From Talpa occidentalis (taxonomy: Eukaryota; Chordata; Mammalia; Eulipotyphla; Talpidae): 64,000 nt of DNA. The stretch spans positions 43,278,210 to 43,342,209 of the forward strand of contig NW_023601104.1 of NCBI RefSeq assembly GCF_014898055.3, given 5' to 3'. The position numbers and the translations under genes are program-made. Position 1 is the first letter of the stretch. Each line of letters begins with the position of its first letter. A model generated the notes under the pieces. It made no database searches. It had not been told where the DNA came from and saw nothing but the letters and a program-made list of their open reading frames with translations. This document shows positions 24,786 to 38,060 of the stretch, piece by piece.

Positions 24786-26739
24786 AAGACCTTATATATG
24801 TAGTGCTTCTGTGTCATACATTATTGCATCCTGTTGGACTTGATGGCTTTTCTAGTCTAAAACACACATTTCTCTCTGTTGAACTTCATCTTATTAAAAC
24901 CAATTTCTTGGTCCAATCTAAGAAATTTCTGGAGTTTCATTCTAATATTAGCATGTTTATTATTCATCGGAGGTGTGTGTTATCTAAAAATGTGATGACT
25001 TGCCATCTAAGACTTAGAAAACCATTTTAAGAAATTATGCCAGAACTAAAGAGATAAAGCCTTCTTCTATCTGTTGCTTAGTACCTTTGAGGTTTGGATT
25101 TTTAAAAATTGTAATCTTCTACCTAAAATGTTCTTGTTTCCAATACTTCAAGCAGTTAAGATCATAGTGGCTCATATCATTAAATTCTTGCTGAAGTGAA
25201 GCATGTCATGTTTGTGCTGGCTATGCTTCCTGCATCTAACTAAGGTTGTCTAACCTAATAATCCTCTTAAATAAAGAAATTAAATGCAGTGGCCATAACT
25301 TATTGATAATGTAACTGAGCCCAGTAGTTCTAACTTGAGAGAAACTTTATGGAGAATGAAATATACCGAAGACTCAATAAAATTCATTGATTATGGCTCA
25401 AATATTACCTGCAGTATAGGTTTTTGAAGGGTTATTCAACCAACTACTGAAATTTCCTATTTTAAATGCTTTGACTCAGGAGAAAATTAGCACATAATTT
25501 CTATGTGCTCTATAGCTACCACTATATTAAGAGAAAACTGCTGAAATCTATAAAATCTATCTGACTCATGTAAAGTTTGTCAAAGAGTTTCTAGAAAAGA
25601 GTAAGAGGAAATTTTTTTAGTTAACTAGAGAAAGATTCCCATTGTTTACATTTTAAATTATTTTCCATTTATTTTTTCTGTTCCCTTTTCCCTCACTCAG
25701 CAGATGATTTTTCTGTTCCAGTGGACATACTTGGAAGGTAGAATGAATCTGAGATTATTGTTATACAGAAGGCTTACAACATAACCTTGCCTTATCAGGA
25801 CAGACCCTTAGAGCTGTTTTAGAGCTCTTTAGGCCAGAATGAAGGTCTGACTGTTCATCAAACTGGTTAAAAGCAACATGTTCACAGCAGATCCTTGGTG
25901 ACCTAACATTACTTTAAGTCCATTAACATCCATTTATGATAAAATCCCTGGTCAAGGTAGCACTCACTGCTATTTTCTGAACATGTGACCCATGAAGAGG
26001 TGTGATGGGATGATGAAACTACTGCAGCTGTGTAAGCAAGATTACATCCTGCCCCCACCTCCCACCCCCAACCCCTGCCCCTCACCAATTACCAATAATC
26101 CCGTAAAAATCCTACACTTTTAGGAAGGAGAGACATGCTATGATAGCCATCTCCATTTCACCTTGCTTGATTCAGGTAACAAATCTTTCCCATGAATCTC
26201 CTATTTGGTCTGGTCAATTGGCTACTGCTTGCCAAGAGATGAAACCCTTGACATTATGAAGACACAAAACTAAAGAGCCATACAGTCTCTGGAAGAATCT
26301 TTAGATGTCACACAGCCCAATTTTCAAACAAGATTATAACTCTGTGATAAACCTGACAAATGATCATCCAGTCTTGATCTGAATAGCCTATGCAACAGGG
26401 AATTCATTATTAGTAAAAGGACTACTCTATTTCAGTAAGTTGTAAATAATAAGAAGCTGTTTTCTTATGATGGATGGAAAGTTACCTTCCTGTTTATAGC
26501 ACTCATCATCTACTCTTGGTTCTGTCTTTTGTGTCAAAACAAAGTAAGTTTAATATTTACTCCACCTGGAAACTCCAGATTTTAACTGTGACAATCTAAG
26601 GTTAAAGAAAAAGTTGAATATTCCAATATGGGCCATCAATCTCTTCCCTCGTCTGGGTCCAGAAAAAGGGTGGAGGCGGGCATTAACGCCCATGGGGAAG
26701 GCACAGTGATGCTGTTGCGCTTGAAAATCAGAGATCTTG
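24786..26739. other. Unique AT-rich non-genic sequence
   Basis: A C-rich patch lies at 26050-26083. No gene was seen. Confidence 0.45.
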
Positions 26740-26900
26740 CAATTTACTCCTCAATTTTTCATTAACTAGAACATGGCATCTCTCATCTATTGGCTCAGCT
26801 TCATCATCTGCACAATGAGACTCAGGATATTTCTTCAGTTGCTTCAGAAGAATGTTATTGGAATGTGATGAGCGGATGAATGCTATATAATTTTTTTAAT
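26740..26900 (+). repeat. MIR SINE remnant
   Basis: 'ggctcagcttcatcatctgca' and 'aatgagactcaggatatttct', then 'gaatgtgatgagcggatgaatg', follow the 3' half of MIR. Confidence 0.45.
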
Positions 26901-29861
26901 GTTACATATTTTATAAATACACACTTGAGTCTTCAGAGAAAAAACAGCAGAAGTTGTACCTGTGCCCTTGGTCAGTGATTTGCGTTCTCTGTGCTGACGC
27001 CTTCCCAATGCCTGATACAGTGGAATCCTTTCCTCTGGGCTCACTCTGTCCTAACTGCATCTCCTTTCTTTTTTTTTTTTCTTTTTCTTTTTCATCTCTA
27101 AGACCTTACTTGGTTTTCTGAGCCTGGGCCAAGAGATCTAAATAGCTCAGGTACTCCTCCCCTTCACCTCCAATCAGCTGTCCCACTTCTGTTAAGAAAA
27201 AACTTTAAATTTGCAGTCATAGCTACTGTACTATTCAGTCCCATCTTGCTTCATTATAACTTCAGTGTTCACAAATGTATTTAATCCCTAATTAAAATGA
27301 AGTAAAATATAAGCTGCTTTTGGGCTTGCCATATATCGCCTTATTCCTTCTTCTCAAACTACTTACTCCTGCTCTATAATCCTTGCTCCAAATCCTACTT
27401 TTATATTACAGAAAAATCAAATACCTATGCCTGCTCCCGCTAAGACCCTATTTCTAGTTTTTAGCCTCTGTAACTGCTCAATACCTGGTTCCATTTCCAA
27501 TTTAAATGTCTTTTTTTTCTATAAGAATAATGTTGCACTAGTCTTTTAATCTGCGTACTGTGCATTTAACCAAAGGAGTTTGAAAAAAATAAAAACCAAA
27601 AAAACCTTTAGCATTGGTGGAGAAAGGTGACTGTAATTGAGGATTCTGAATCTTTCTCTTTTAGAAGCACCAACTCAGGGCACCAGGGTGGAGTGTTTGG
27701 GATGAGCCCAAGTTATCCAGGTTTTACCAGCCATGATTATTACTAACAAAGGAAGAAAGAAGACCAGGGCAAAAAAGGAGAATGTGCATTGTAAGAGACA
27801 ATATGTTTTTCCTCCCATAATATCATTACTGGTGATGGTAATCACATTGCTCTGAAAAGAAAACAGATTTCCATTTTATTTCCTTGTCCTAATGAATAGA
27901 TCTCCATTTATGCTACTACAAAGTCGTTTCAGGGTATGGGCTCTTCTCTTTCAGAGTAGTTAGAATAATGGATGATCTTTTCTGCAATTACTTGGGTATA
28001 ATTAAATCTGTGGATTTTGCTGACAACTCTAACAGTTGGGCACTCAAGCTTGTTCCTGGAGGTTTATTATATCAATCGAATGGCAGCTCTCCCGCCTGGC
28101 TCTGCCCCTATATGTGGGTTTTTGAATTTACAGCATATGCCCTTTTTCAGAACATACTGGGTACAGTACAGAAGAGTCAGGGAGGGAAGGGGAAGCTTTC
28201 TACTGGGACATATTCTAGCTAAACACGTGTGTCTGAGGAAGGCAGAGACATGAAGGGGTTTCATATGAGGCAAATCTGCTTAGGTAAGCAGTAAACAAAT
28301 ACCTAAGGGGAAATAAAACATCTGGGCATAATCGCTAGACTGACCGAAAGCAATGTGGGGGCTTTTTTTTATGCCCTCATTTTTGTCTATTTTGTGCCAC
28401 TGATGCTGGCATATGGAAGGTTCTCAATAAGCGGCTACTGAACTGAGGAAGACTTGGGACAAATCACCCTGAAATTAAAACCTTGATTCCTGTGAAATCC
28501 AGATTAAGTCCAAAAAGGATCTTTTCCTTATGACTCTGTTCTGGTATCTTCTCTGATGTCCAAATGCCAACGGGACTTGCACCTTGTGACAATTAACTTG
28601 GGCTAGCTTTAATGTTCTGTTTCTGTTTTCATAGCAACGTAGCATTATAAGATTTCCTGACCCTATCTGTCTGGATAGGAGTGTTCCTACAAAATCAGAG
28701 ATGAAGTTGTCTGTTCTGGTCTTCCAAAGTTGTTTGGTATTTCTACTCTCACACCACTAAATATTTCCAGTAGTTTGAGAATTATTCTAAATACCTAATG
28801 CAAAACTGTTAATATAATAAGTCTTTTTTGTTTTCTGTTTTTCTTGGTGGGAAATCCTTTCCTTTCAACACACCACCTGAAAATTCCTTTATAGAAAATA
28901 AACTCTTGTCTAAAAGCCTGTCAATCTTTCCTACTTCTTGGGGAACAACAACATTCAAAAAGCAGAAGAGGAGATAAAAATATAGGAAAAAGGAAAAAGA
29001 GAGAAATCATGGTATCCAGAGGATTTTCACTCCCTTAGAAGGAAATGAAATGAAAAAGAAACATGTTCAGCATGTGGTAGGCACTATAGTCTGTTCTTAT
29101 TCTGGTCCTTATTCTGCTTCTTATTAAGAACAGTAATTGTTCTAGGCACCCAGTCTGTTTGTAGAGGCACCAGAATATCATTTGCTTCCTCAGATTCTTC
29201 ATTGTCTTTGCTTTCATGTTGACCAATGCTGAGTTCTGCATCTCTCTAGGATGGTACTTTCACATTACTATAACATAGACGTATTGACCCACTGACTTAT
29301 CTCCATGTGTTACCCTGCCAATTTTCAATCACATTACTGATTTCTCATTAGAAGCTCAGTAGGCAGAGGTGACTCCTCTTTAATTTGATGCAGAAAATTA
29401 ATTTTCACTCCCACCTTTTTGCTATCATCATCTTAGGATTTCAGGTGATTGAGAAATAGTATTTGCTCATCCCAAAGCTGGTTCCCCATGAGAAAGCCAA
29501 CTGTTTTCCTTCTTTTGTTTGGATTTGATATCTAGATTACATTTGAAAAAGGAATGAAAGCAAAGTGTTGGGATGAAAGCCTTCATTGACTATGCTAAGA
29601 TTTAATTTTGGGATAAGTAGGTAGGAATCCTGAATGGAAATGCTAGAAAAAATCTTCTTTTCTCCTCACTTCTAGATGGCTTGAGTTAGAACAATTATTT
29701 AGTAAGATCAATCTTTTAGTTGTAAATTTACAGAAATAATCATAGATATCAATTTCCTTTTATCTCAATGGGATAGAAAGTGAGGACAACCTGAATTATT
29801 TAAGGATAATGTTTTGAGCATAAATGTTCTTGGTGACTATACATGGTTTCTAAGGCAAAGT
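26901..29861. other. Unique non-genic sequence
   Basis: It has T-rich runs near 27068-27092. A possible MIR/L2 3' end ('gctggcatatggaaggttctcaataa') lies at about 28395-28445. Overlapping short frames at 27968-28273 have no domain and look like chance. Confidence 0.45.
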
Positions 29862-30005
29862 TCTCAAAGTGTAGCTCCTGGGCCAGCAACATTAGCAACT
29901 CCAGGAAAAATTGTTAAAATGCAAATTCTTGGTCCTACCTCAGATCTACTGCATCAAATTCTGAAGGTGGAGTGATTCAGTTGTGAGCTCAAATTTGAGA
30001 ACCAT
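29862..30005 (+). mobile_element. MER5-type hAT (Charlie) fossil
   Basis: Its phrases 'GTTCTCAAAGTGTAGCTCC', 'AAAATGCAAATTCTTGGTCC', 'CAGATCTACTGCATCAAATT' and the final TTTGAGAACCAT match the MER5 layout. It is the second of three such fossils in the window, and all three are on the plus strand. Confidence 0.7.
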
Positions 30006-30014
30006 AATCTAGTA

Positions 30015-30370
30015 TAGGACCTTTTGCATCACATAGACCTAGACTTACATACTACTGCTATCATTTGCAGTCTCCATGACCTTGAGTAGGTTCCATGGCT
30101 TCCAGAAGCTCAACTCCTTTCTAGTATTGCAGTGAAGATTATACAGGTAGATAAAGCTAAGACTTACCTGTGTACCAAGAATTGTTAGAAGGGCTTTACA
30201 TGTAATGACTTATTCTCAAAACAACCTAATGGGTCTTGGGTTATAGATGAGGAAATAGAGACAGAGAGGGGCTAAATAGCTTGCCCAAGTTCACACAAAC
30301 AGTAAGAGGAGGGTATAGATTGAGTCAGAATCCAGACTTTGCTTAACCACCTGCCATTTTTAAGGGGCCT
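30015..30370 (+). repeat. MIR SINE(s)
   Basis: 'GAAGGGCTTTACATGTAATG', 'TTATAGATGAGGAAATAGAG', 'AGAGGGGCTAAATAGCTTGC' and 'CCCAAGTTCACACAAACAGT' are classic MIR core and conserved-central phrases. A second, weaker MIR 3' half appears to precede it at 30015-30150. Confidence 0.8.
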
Positions 30371-32772
30371 GACACATAGTAGGGGCGTAAATAAAATTTC
30401 ATTATCTTTCCTTCTTCATCCTCCTGGGATACCACTATAATTAATTATAGGGAATTCATTAATCGCTAGTTCAATCTGATAATATTAATAGAAAAAAATT
30501 TAATTGAGTGTAAATTGAAAACCAAATCAATGGAGATTCAAATTTATGCTTACCGTATGAGTAATTACTAAGCATTTCAAGGAGCCAGAATAAGAAACTC
30601 TATGATCTTGACCTCCCCTAATAGTTTAGAGTTTACATGGAAGAGTTAATTGGTAGTTAGGTAAGCAATTTTAAAACTGCAATGAACAGTTTTTTATATA
30701 TGTTTTATTAATCAGTGTTTACTTACTATACTATAAATTAAAATAATGGTTAAAATGTTAGTTTAATTTATTTAAAAATAACATTTGTGTGTGAATATAA
30801 GTAATACAAATATTTCATAAATAACCGTATTTCCAAAGGAGAAATTTTAGAAGTGATATTTTTCTAAATTATTACAAATATCTTTATTGTCTGGCTTAAA
30901 AGAGTAAGTTCCCCTATCTGGTTCTAGATCATTTCTTGTAAGTTCACATGTCCGGTAGTTTCTGGAAAACTCTCCCATACACTGGTGAGGCAATTTCTTA
31001 CTGTTACTAAATATTTCTTAGTATTATAAAAATAATTTTAGTATTAAATAATTTCAAATAAAAACAATATTAAGCATTCTTATTTATTAGTATTATAAGT
31101 ATTATAGTATTAGTATTAAAATTATTAAATTATGATTTTTTAATTATAATTTTAAATTTTCAAATTTTTAAATTTTTAAATTATGATTAGGACTTCTTAG
31201 TATTACTACAAAATAGTTCTGACCTCACAGCTCCACTGAAAGGATTGTAGAACTGCTCACTGGTATGGGATCACAGTTGAGGACCCTCTGGGCTAGCAGT
31301 TGGATAGACATGCACTCCTACTCTTAAGTCTTTCTCTTTTCTTTTAGTAACAGTTTTGGGATACTGATTTTATCAGTTAAGAATTAACCAAAGTGGGCTC
31401 ATTTATATGGAGCTATGCCAGGAACTCCATAGAATAAAACAGTACTGAAGTACAATTGCAAAAGAGGAACAAACTTTATTTTGATTAAATTATCATTAAC
31501 TTTGACAGTTGAATGAAACCCTTTGCAACATCAATGGAAATAACAACCGAAATAAGATAGTGAAAGAAAGGATGGCGAGCCTCCATGATAAAATACGTGT
31601 GTGTGTATGTACACACTCATTGCTCATAAATATTTCAGAATGCCTGAAAACTACACTGCGTTTATAGCATTTACCTGGCTTATGGGATATGTAAAAGTCT
31701 AGTGTTTCTCTGTCTTATATTTAACAGTGTGTACTGAAACTGGTGTTAGAGATAGCTAACTTTAAATGGTAAAATAGATCTATTCTAGTGAGTATCATTT
31801 AGATGCTAATCTTTGTGAAAATGAATAGACAGCTCCCCTTAACCTTCTGGAAGCTGGGAAGGTGGGGAGTGAAGATGACATGATGGAATAAAGGGAACTT
31901 TCACTAACACTGTGTTTTTTATCTAGGCAGTCAGCAGGCAGACTGGAAGTAGTAGTATTCTTTTATCTACTGCTTCCAACAATCAGAAATTTTACTGTCA
32001 AATTTAAATAAATTATTACATTTCTGTTATTTCTTATGCTTAGTTCTTTAAACTTCATACTTTTTGTGTGATTACACTCACATGAAAAGTATTATTAACC
32101 ACAGTTTTCATGTTCTTAAGAAAGGTTATAGTTTGTTACATAAATACAGAAAAAGTCTGAATGTTCTGTACTATACATGCATATGATATCCCAATTCAAT
32201 TTCAGTGCCATTGTTCAGTGTGGTGAAATGCACTAGGTTAAACAGGACAACTCATGGTATAAAAATGCATGGTTTAGCCAGAAGTGGTATGTAAAATATA
32301 TACAATGAACATAATGTTTAGTATAGTATAGATTCTATTTGGCATGCTTGGTAGGTATTTTATAAGCACATCTGAAATTTTGTATTATCTCTAACAGATG
32401 GGAAATAAACAGTAACAGGAGCTGTTAATTTTTTTTATTATACATTGGGAGAAAAGGAGTAATAATGTTAGGAAAACCATATTGAGGCTTAAAAACTATA
32501 TAAAATGTTTTTAAAACCAATTTTAAAATCTAGAGGAAAAAAATGAAATAAAAAGTAAGTTGAAATGTTTCAACAGCTGTTATCAGTAATGGCAAGCCTA
32601 AAAACATCAGTAGCTGTTAGGTAAGAAAAATATTTTCTGGTTAAAATACAGCCAAGTGCCTTTCGAGATGCTGAGAACAAGTATTTGCTGAGTAGGGAAA
32701 GTGGAAGAAAACTTTAAAAACCCAAGTGTGGATTTTTATGTCTCAAATACTGGTTTAGAATGAAAGCAATTA

Positions 32773-32773
<1 letters not shown>
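30371..32773. other. AT-rich non-genic sequence
   Basis: The part at about 30980-31195 is extremely AT-rich, with repeated TATTAGTATTATAA and AAATTTTTAAATTT-type words. No gene was seen. Confidence 0.5.

Positions 32774-32814
<41 letters not shown>
32774..32814 (+). repeat. (AC)n microsatellite
   Basis: About 20 uninterrupted AC units. Probably polymorphic. Confidence 0.97.
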
Positions 32815-32816
<2 letters not shown>

Positions 32817-33739
32817 CTTTTGTCAGTAGGGCATTCGTTGACAGTATCGAGGGCTACCTTGAACCCTGACTAAACCACGTGAGGGGGTCTCAAATTGAGG
32901 CAGTGGTAGGTAGATGAAAGCAAAGGCCACGTCCCCTTCCCCTAAGAACTGTAGGTAGAAACACAGGAAAATAAGGAGATTTACAAGAAAAGTTGGTGGC
33001 AGAGTGGGGGAAATTCCACGGACAAGGGAGGCTAAGGACAAGCAAAGAAGGAGAAGGCCCTCTTTGTTCCTACTCTTTCCTGCTCTGAAGGACAATCTGA
33101 TAGATGCCTTTAGAACTGGAGGAGGAACATTGCATTTGTAAATTGTGCTTAAAATTGCTAAGTACTTTGATTGTATAGGAGGTGACAGGCCTGGCAAGGA
33201 GTTAATGTCTTTTCAGGGAAAGGTGATAAGAGCAGATAAGTCTAATGTAATTTTTCATCTTCATCGGGAGAACAAAACCCAGGGAGGGTTACTGAACCCA
33301 GATGGGAGAGACACTGTCCCTTCTGCTGTGGCTTGGTTGGCTTGTTCACTTGCTAGTGTCTGGCCCACACTGCCTTTCGTGGTCAGAGATGATGGCTACT
33401 TGTCATGAGACTACAAAAAATGAAAGGCCTGCATGGGTGCCAAGGGTTTTGTGAAAGCGACTTTTCATCCTCACTGTCAGGGCTGGCTCGTCAAACCATC
33501 AGGTCATGAGGTTGCATGGCCTCCCAATCACTCCCTCCAGGATTCCTTGCTCTCCCCCACAGCCTTTGACCTCCTGCCTCTGTAGGTCTCTTTGCCCCAA
33601 GGTTAGAATGTCTCCTTTACCAGCTCCTGACCCAGCCATCAGTTCTTGCAGGCTGAGTGTGCTAAATCTCTTGCCCCTCAAGCCAACTAATCTTTCTCAA
33701 AGAACAAGCACTGGGAAGGAAACTGTTAGCAGAGAGGAA
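32815..33739. other. Unique sequence with chance open frames
   Basis: Frames of up to 124 codons occur on both strands (32823-33197 minus, 33145-33408 plus, 33499-33742 both). They overlap one another, contain no domain that I recognise and lack clear exon boundaries. I do not call a gene. Confidence 0.4.
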
Positions 33740-34200
33740 TGAAGCACTAACAATGGACTTTCAAACCTTAATTGGGAGAAGGCTTTTCCCTCTAATTATG
33801 CAATGTGGGTAGTGGCTTGGTTTGTCTGTGTGCAATGCTGACCTTGCCCATTATCTTCACATTATCTTTGTGTATAGTTCATATGGATACTGAAAAGAAT
33901 AAAAGCCATGTTCACACATGGGAAAATACCAAATAGATCGCGCCAAGATAAAATGTAATCCGGTTTTATTTATCCAGCTAATGGGATTCTACTTAACTAG
34001 GGTGAAAAGTGAGAGCATGAGAACGGCTCAGTCAACACTGGGGGGATGGAAGTAGGCTGACCTTTGCATTTGCAAGAGGCTCCCCTAGCAGCGAGGGGGA
34101 GAGATGCGGGCTTCTGCCCACAGCCCTCTTTCTTACCCAGGCTGTAATGAAGCTCAGAGGAGCTCAGTTCTGCACAACCAATTGAGCTGTGCCTCTCCCA
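33740..34200. other. Candidate conserved non-coding element
   Basis: This stretch is repeat-free with CpGs retained in an otherwise CpG-poor region (GATCGCGCC near 33938). It has several homeodomain-like TAATTG/TAATTA cores and TTTGCAT. It is only a composition-based suggestion of regulatory sequence. Confidence 0.2.
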
Positions 34201-35149
34201 CCACTAATTCCTACGTATCTAGAAAAGGTAGCTGGGGAAGCAATTAGAGAAGAAAAAAATTGTCTTCAGAGTCTCACTGTCTTTTGTACAAAATCAGGAT
34301 TTTGTTGTTTTTGTTGTTGTTTCCAGCACAGAGCCAAAGGAAATAAAGCAGTGCAAGACTTTGACATTAAATTTCTGCTTTCAAATTGCCAGGGGAGGGA
34401 ATATAGTATAGGTGAAAAAGCCTTCATATCCAAACACATGATTTGAATTATAAATCTTCATACATGTGGATTTTGTTTATCTCATGTCATACAAATTCAT
34501 TGTCATGTAACAAATATTGACAATGTTCTGTTTGGAAAACATTGATTTCTAGGTGTGAAAAGAAGAAATTAGTCCTTCATTCAGGAGCAGATCTCCTAGA
34601 TAAAGAATCGCTGATACAAATCTCTAACACGAAGATTCAGCAGGGATGCATAATAATTATTACAAAGTAATTATCACAGACTTTTTAAGCTTGTCTTCTA
34701 TTCTCTTGGCTCTGCCTCTTCCATCACTTTTGCAGTGGCCAGTTCTATACTGGTGGCTTCAATCAGCTTTGCACAAGGCAACTGCGGTGTCTGGCGTGGG
34801 CCTTACATCTAGCATCCTGCGTTTCATCTTACAGGTAGTAGTGATATAGGACACCTGTGGGAAATCATAAACTGGTGCTGTCCTAATTTGGAAATGTGGG
34901 GGAGTAAAATTGGGGGTGGGGTCATCTCTTATCAATCATCCAGGGTACATAATTCTGAGGCACATTTCATAAGTTTCTCCGAAAGCTTCTGTGACCATTT
35001 CTGCTATTGGCTTTTGATCCTTCCTGTAGTTTTTTTGCTCCCTCACCCTGGACGCACTTCCCAAATAATCTATATGCACATTGGTCTTTACTTCAGACCA
35101 CATCGTAGGAGAATCCAGGCTAGCAAAAATAATAGTTTAATTTTTTTTT
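34201..35149. other. Unique non-genic sequence
   Basis: No gene or assignable repeat was recognised. Confidence 0.4.
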
Positions 35150-35345
35150 TGAGTATTTACGATGTATGAAACATTACTCTGTCCACTCTGATAGCTAAGT
35201 TGACCTCTTAAGGTCAGAGGAAGTACATTTGTTCTCATTGTGTAATTAAATAGGTTTAAAAAGTCTGATAAAATTTGCCCAAGGTCATATTATTGGTGAT
35301 CATGCCAAAACTTAAATGCAGGTTTGCTTAAAGTCTAAATTCTCA
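35150..35345 (+). repeat. MIR SINE remnant
   Basis: 'GAGTATTTACGATGTATGAA', 'TTGCCCAAGGTCATATTATT' and the sequence between them fit MIR with strong divergence. Confidence 0.45.
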
Positions 35346-35565
35346 AAGCAACAAAAAGTTTAAAGGTATATGGTTGTTGTGGTGGACATTGTGGTACCTT
35401 CCCCAACACCTGTCCTGCTCCTCTGTGTACAGTCATGTGGTCTGGGTATGTTGCGCCTTGGTCCACTCCCCAACTTCAGAGGTGGCCTGAATAATCAGAG
35501 GTGGCCTTTACCCTGAATAATCCCCCCATTCTTGCCAAGAAGGATTATTTCAAATATGTCTCCTT

Positions 35566-36120
35566 GGGCCTCCCTGGTGGCACAAGGGATTAAGTCTGAG
35601 CACTATGAAGCTATCTACAGCACAAGTTCAATCCCAAGTCAGCCAGGGAGCTAACCCACATGGTGCAGCAGACCTCTCCTGTCTCACCTGCTGCTCCCCT
35701 CAGTGGTGTATTTCAGTAGATCCTCCTATTCTGCTCCCCACTCTGTCTCTGGTGAATCCTTTCACATCCCACACCTCTGGCCTATACCCCAGTTCTTTTT
35801 TTTTTTTTAAGATTTTTATTGTTATTATTTATTTATACAATAGCTGGGGTACAGGTCAGAGGTGCAGGAGGGTGAGAGGATTCACCAGAGACAGCGCGGG
35901 GAGCAGAACATGTAGAGGAACCAAAAGCAATGCTGAGGGGAGCAGCAGGCATGACAGGAGAGGTCTGCTGCGCTATGTGGGAATCTCTCTGGCCGGCCAG
36001 GAATTGAACCCATGCTCCAGGGGCTGCTGACAGCTACACAGCATGGCGCTCAACCCACTGTGCCACCAGGGAGGCCCTATGCCCCAGTTCTTATATGCAT
36101 AAATAAATCTTTACAAAAAA
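35566..36120 (+). mobile_element. tRNA-derived SINE (type A, sense), interrupted
   Basis: The outer SINE occupies 35566-35797 and 36077-36120 and starts GGGCCTCCCTGGTGGCACA. Its own target duplication is AATATGTCTCCTT on the left (35553-35565) and AAATGTCTCCTCC on the right (36120-36132). An antisense copy of the same family sits in its 3' region. The 141-codon frame over the junction is composed of SINE sequence. Confidence 0.88.
35798..36076 (-). mobile_element. tRNA-derived SINE inserted inside a SINE
   Basis: This is a full-length antisense copy, with the poly-T (tail complement) at 35798-35808 and the tRNA-like head ending in GAGGCC at 36076. It is flanked by a 16-bp duplication of the host SINE, CTATACCCCAGTTCTT on the left and CTATGCCCCAGTTCTT on the right. 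It is younger than its host. Confidence 0.92.
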
Positions 36121-36474
36121 AATGTCTCCTCCACCCATCAGCACAGCCTCTCCTAGCTCACAGCGCCAGGTGCATGCGAGAGTATAGGACTCAAGATACT
36201 TCCCTTTGAGGCCACTGCTTTACTTTGTGTCAGAGCTCAGTCTATGACCTCTTCTCTGCACTAACTCAAGTGGCAACCTCATCTAGTTCTCATGGTTTTC
36301 AACACCATGTATACACCCCAAACCCCAAATGTTTAAGTCTAGCCCAGATCATTTCTCAAACCTTTATTTTTGTATCAACTACCTTCTAGACATTTCCAGG
36401 TGGGTGTCTGATAGACATAAAACTTAATATATGCCAAAGTGACATGCAGATCCCCTTCTTCCTCATCTCAGTTA
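36121..36474. other. Unique non-genic sequence
   Basis: Nothing recognisable. Confidence 0.4.
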
Positions 36475-36790
36475 GTGCCAACTCTTACTTCTAGTCGTCA
36501 AGGCCCCAAACTTTAGATACATATTTGACTGCTCCTGTTTGATCATACCTGCAATTATTCCTCAAGTATTTAGGTCTACATTTTAAGGAAAAGACTCCAA
36601 CTGACTGCACTGCACTGCTGTCACCTAGTGCAAGCCACTACAGCCTTTGCCTGGATTCCTGTCCAGCTGGTCCCTTTGTGCTGTCACACCTGCCTCCTAG
36701 CTGCCCCCCATTAGAGCACTTATCTGCTTTAACAGTCTAGTTTAACCTTTGAAAATGCTTGCACCTCTCATACAGAGTAAGTGGTTATAG
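36475..36790 (+). mobile_element. L2 LINE fragment
   Basis: 'acatatttgactgctcctgttt', 'GTGCAAGCCACTACAGCCTT' and 'GCCTGGATTCCTGTCCAGCTG' follow the sense 3' part of L2. The match is diverged. Confidence 0.45.
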
Positions 36791-38060
36791 CTTCAAGACT
36801 GATGACGTATATCCATCTTCAGCATCTCACTTAGGCTTATTTTGAGGTGAGGTGGTTTTGGGGTGATTGTTGAACTGGAGGTTTAAAGAGCAATAGTTCC
36901 AATAACATCTGACAGGAAAGGGGAGGATGCTCTGTTCTGGAACTGACTCATTCCAAGAGGTCAAATCATGGCTTGGGACAATTTTAATATCTTTACTTCT
37001 GTTTGCCTTGAAAAAAAAGGAAAGGGCTCCAGACCAGCAGTTAGGAAAACTGGTAGTAGTTCTGCCTGATTAACATTGTCCCTTTAGATAAGTAACTCTG
37101 TTTGAGTTATTTGATCTCCTCAAGTTTAAAATGGGATAAATCTGTGCTTATATACATCACAAAACTGTTGTCCATTGAAAATGACAGGCTTTTAAATGAT
37201 AATTTATAAATGATAGGTTTTTAGCTGTTTTCTGTGCTATTTTGCTAAAAGATGTCTGAGAGCTCCCTGTCCCTTGACTTGTATATAAAAGGGTTTCTGT
37301 ATTGTGCATAATGTACTTCCCCCCAGAAATAAGTCCATAGTTTTCATCATCTTTTTAAGGTACCCCAAGGGAGATCAAGAAGCTCCTGGTAGAGGTGCTT
37401 TATAAAATAGAAAATACCATTCGCATAAAAGTAACATCTATTAGACTTTAATCATTGTCAGTGACCTCACTGTGTATGGGGACAGAGACCCTTTACTAAG
37501 AAATCATATTCTTGACCTTTAAAAACCAGCAATGAATGAACGGGTTTTGTGTCCATAGACAGGGAGGCTGGTAAACATAGCCTGTGGAAATTTATCCAAC
37601 AGCCTTCACACTGCTCTTATCTTGACCTAACTAGGAAGCTGTGAAGGCAGTTGAGATCACTACCACTAAAATATCTGAAGAACTCTCTCCCCAGACACAA
37701 GGGTTTGTTATATAGAAAATTTCCTTCCAATCAAGTTCTTCCTATTCCCTCCTCCCTTCTCCTGACATTTCTGGAATGCCCGGTCCCTATTGCTATGCTG
37801 CCTCAGTTTCCAGAGTCCTGTGCACTAAGTATGGAAAGAGCATGCCATGGTCCTAGGAAATAAGGGCAGGTCTGGGAGCCAGAAGCCTGTTGGGGAGCCC
37901 AGCTCTGCTATTCAAATCACTGTGACCTTCCCTCGGTCACTTAAACTGCTGGGCTGCTATTTGCTCCTCTGAAAAATTGCTCTCTGTCTTGTGCTCCTTG
38001 CGATGATAAAATAAAATAATAGGTGGCTAAGTGCACCGAATGATAAAAGTCTAATACGGA
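36791..38060 (+). repeat. Non-genic DNA with two MIR remnants
   Basis: MIR-like 3' halves lie at about 37050-37200 ('agataagtaactctgtttgag', 'caagtttaaaatgggataaat') and 37895-38060 ('ggagcccagctctgctattca', 'tgtgaccttccctcggtcact'). The rest is unassigned. Open frames are short and domain-free. Confidence 0.45.

Noticed and set aside
32823..33197. 124-codon minus-strand open frame
   Set aside because: It overlaps a plus-strand frame and has no domain or exon boundary that I can support.
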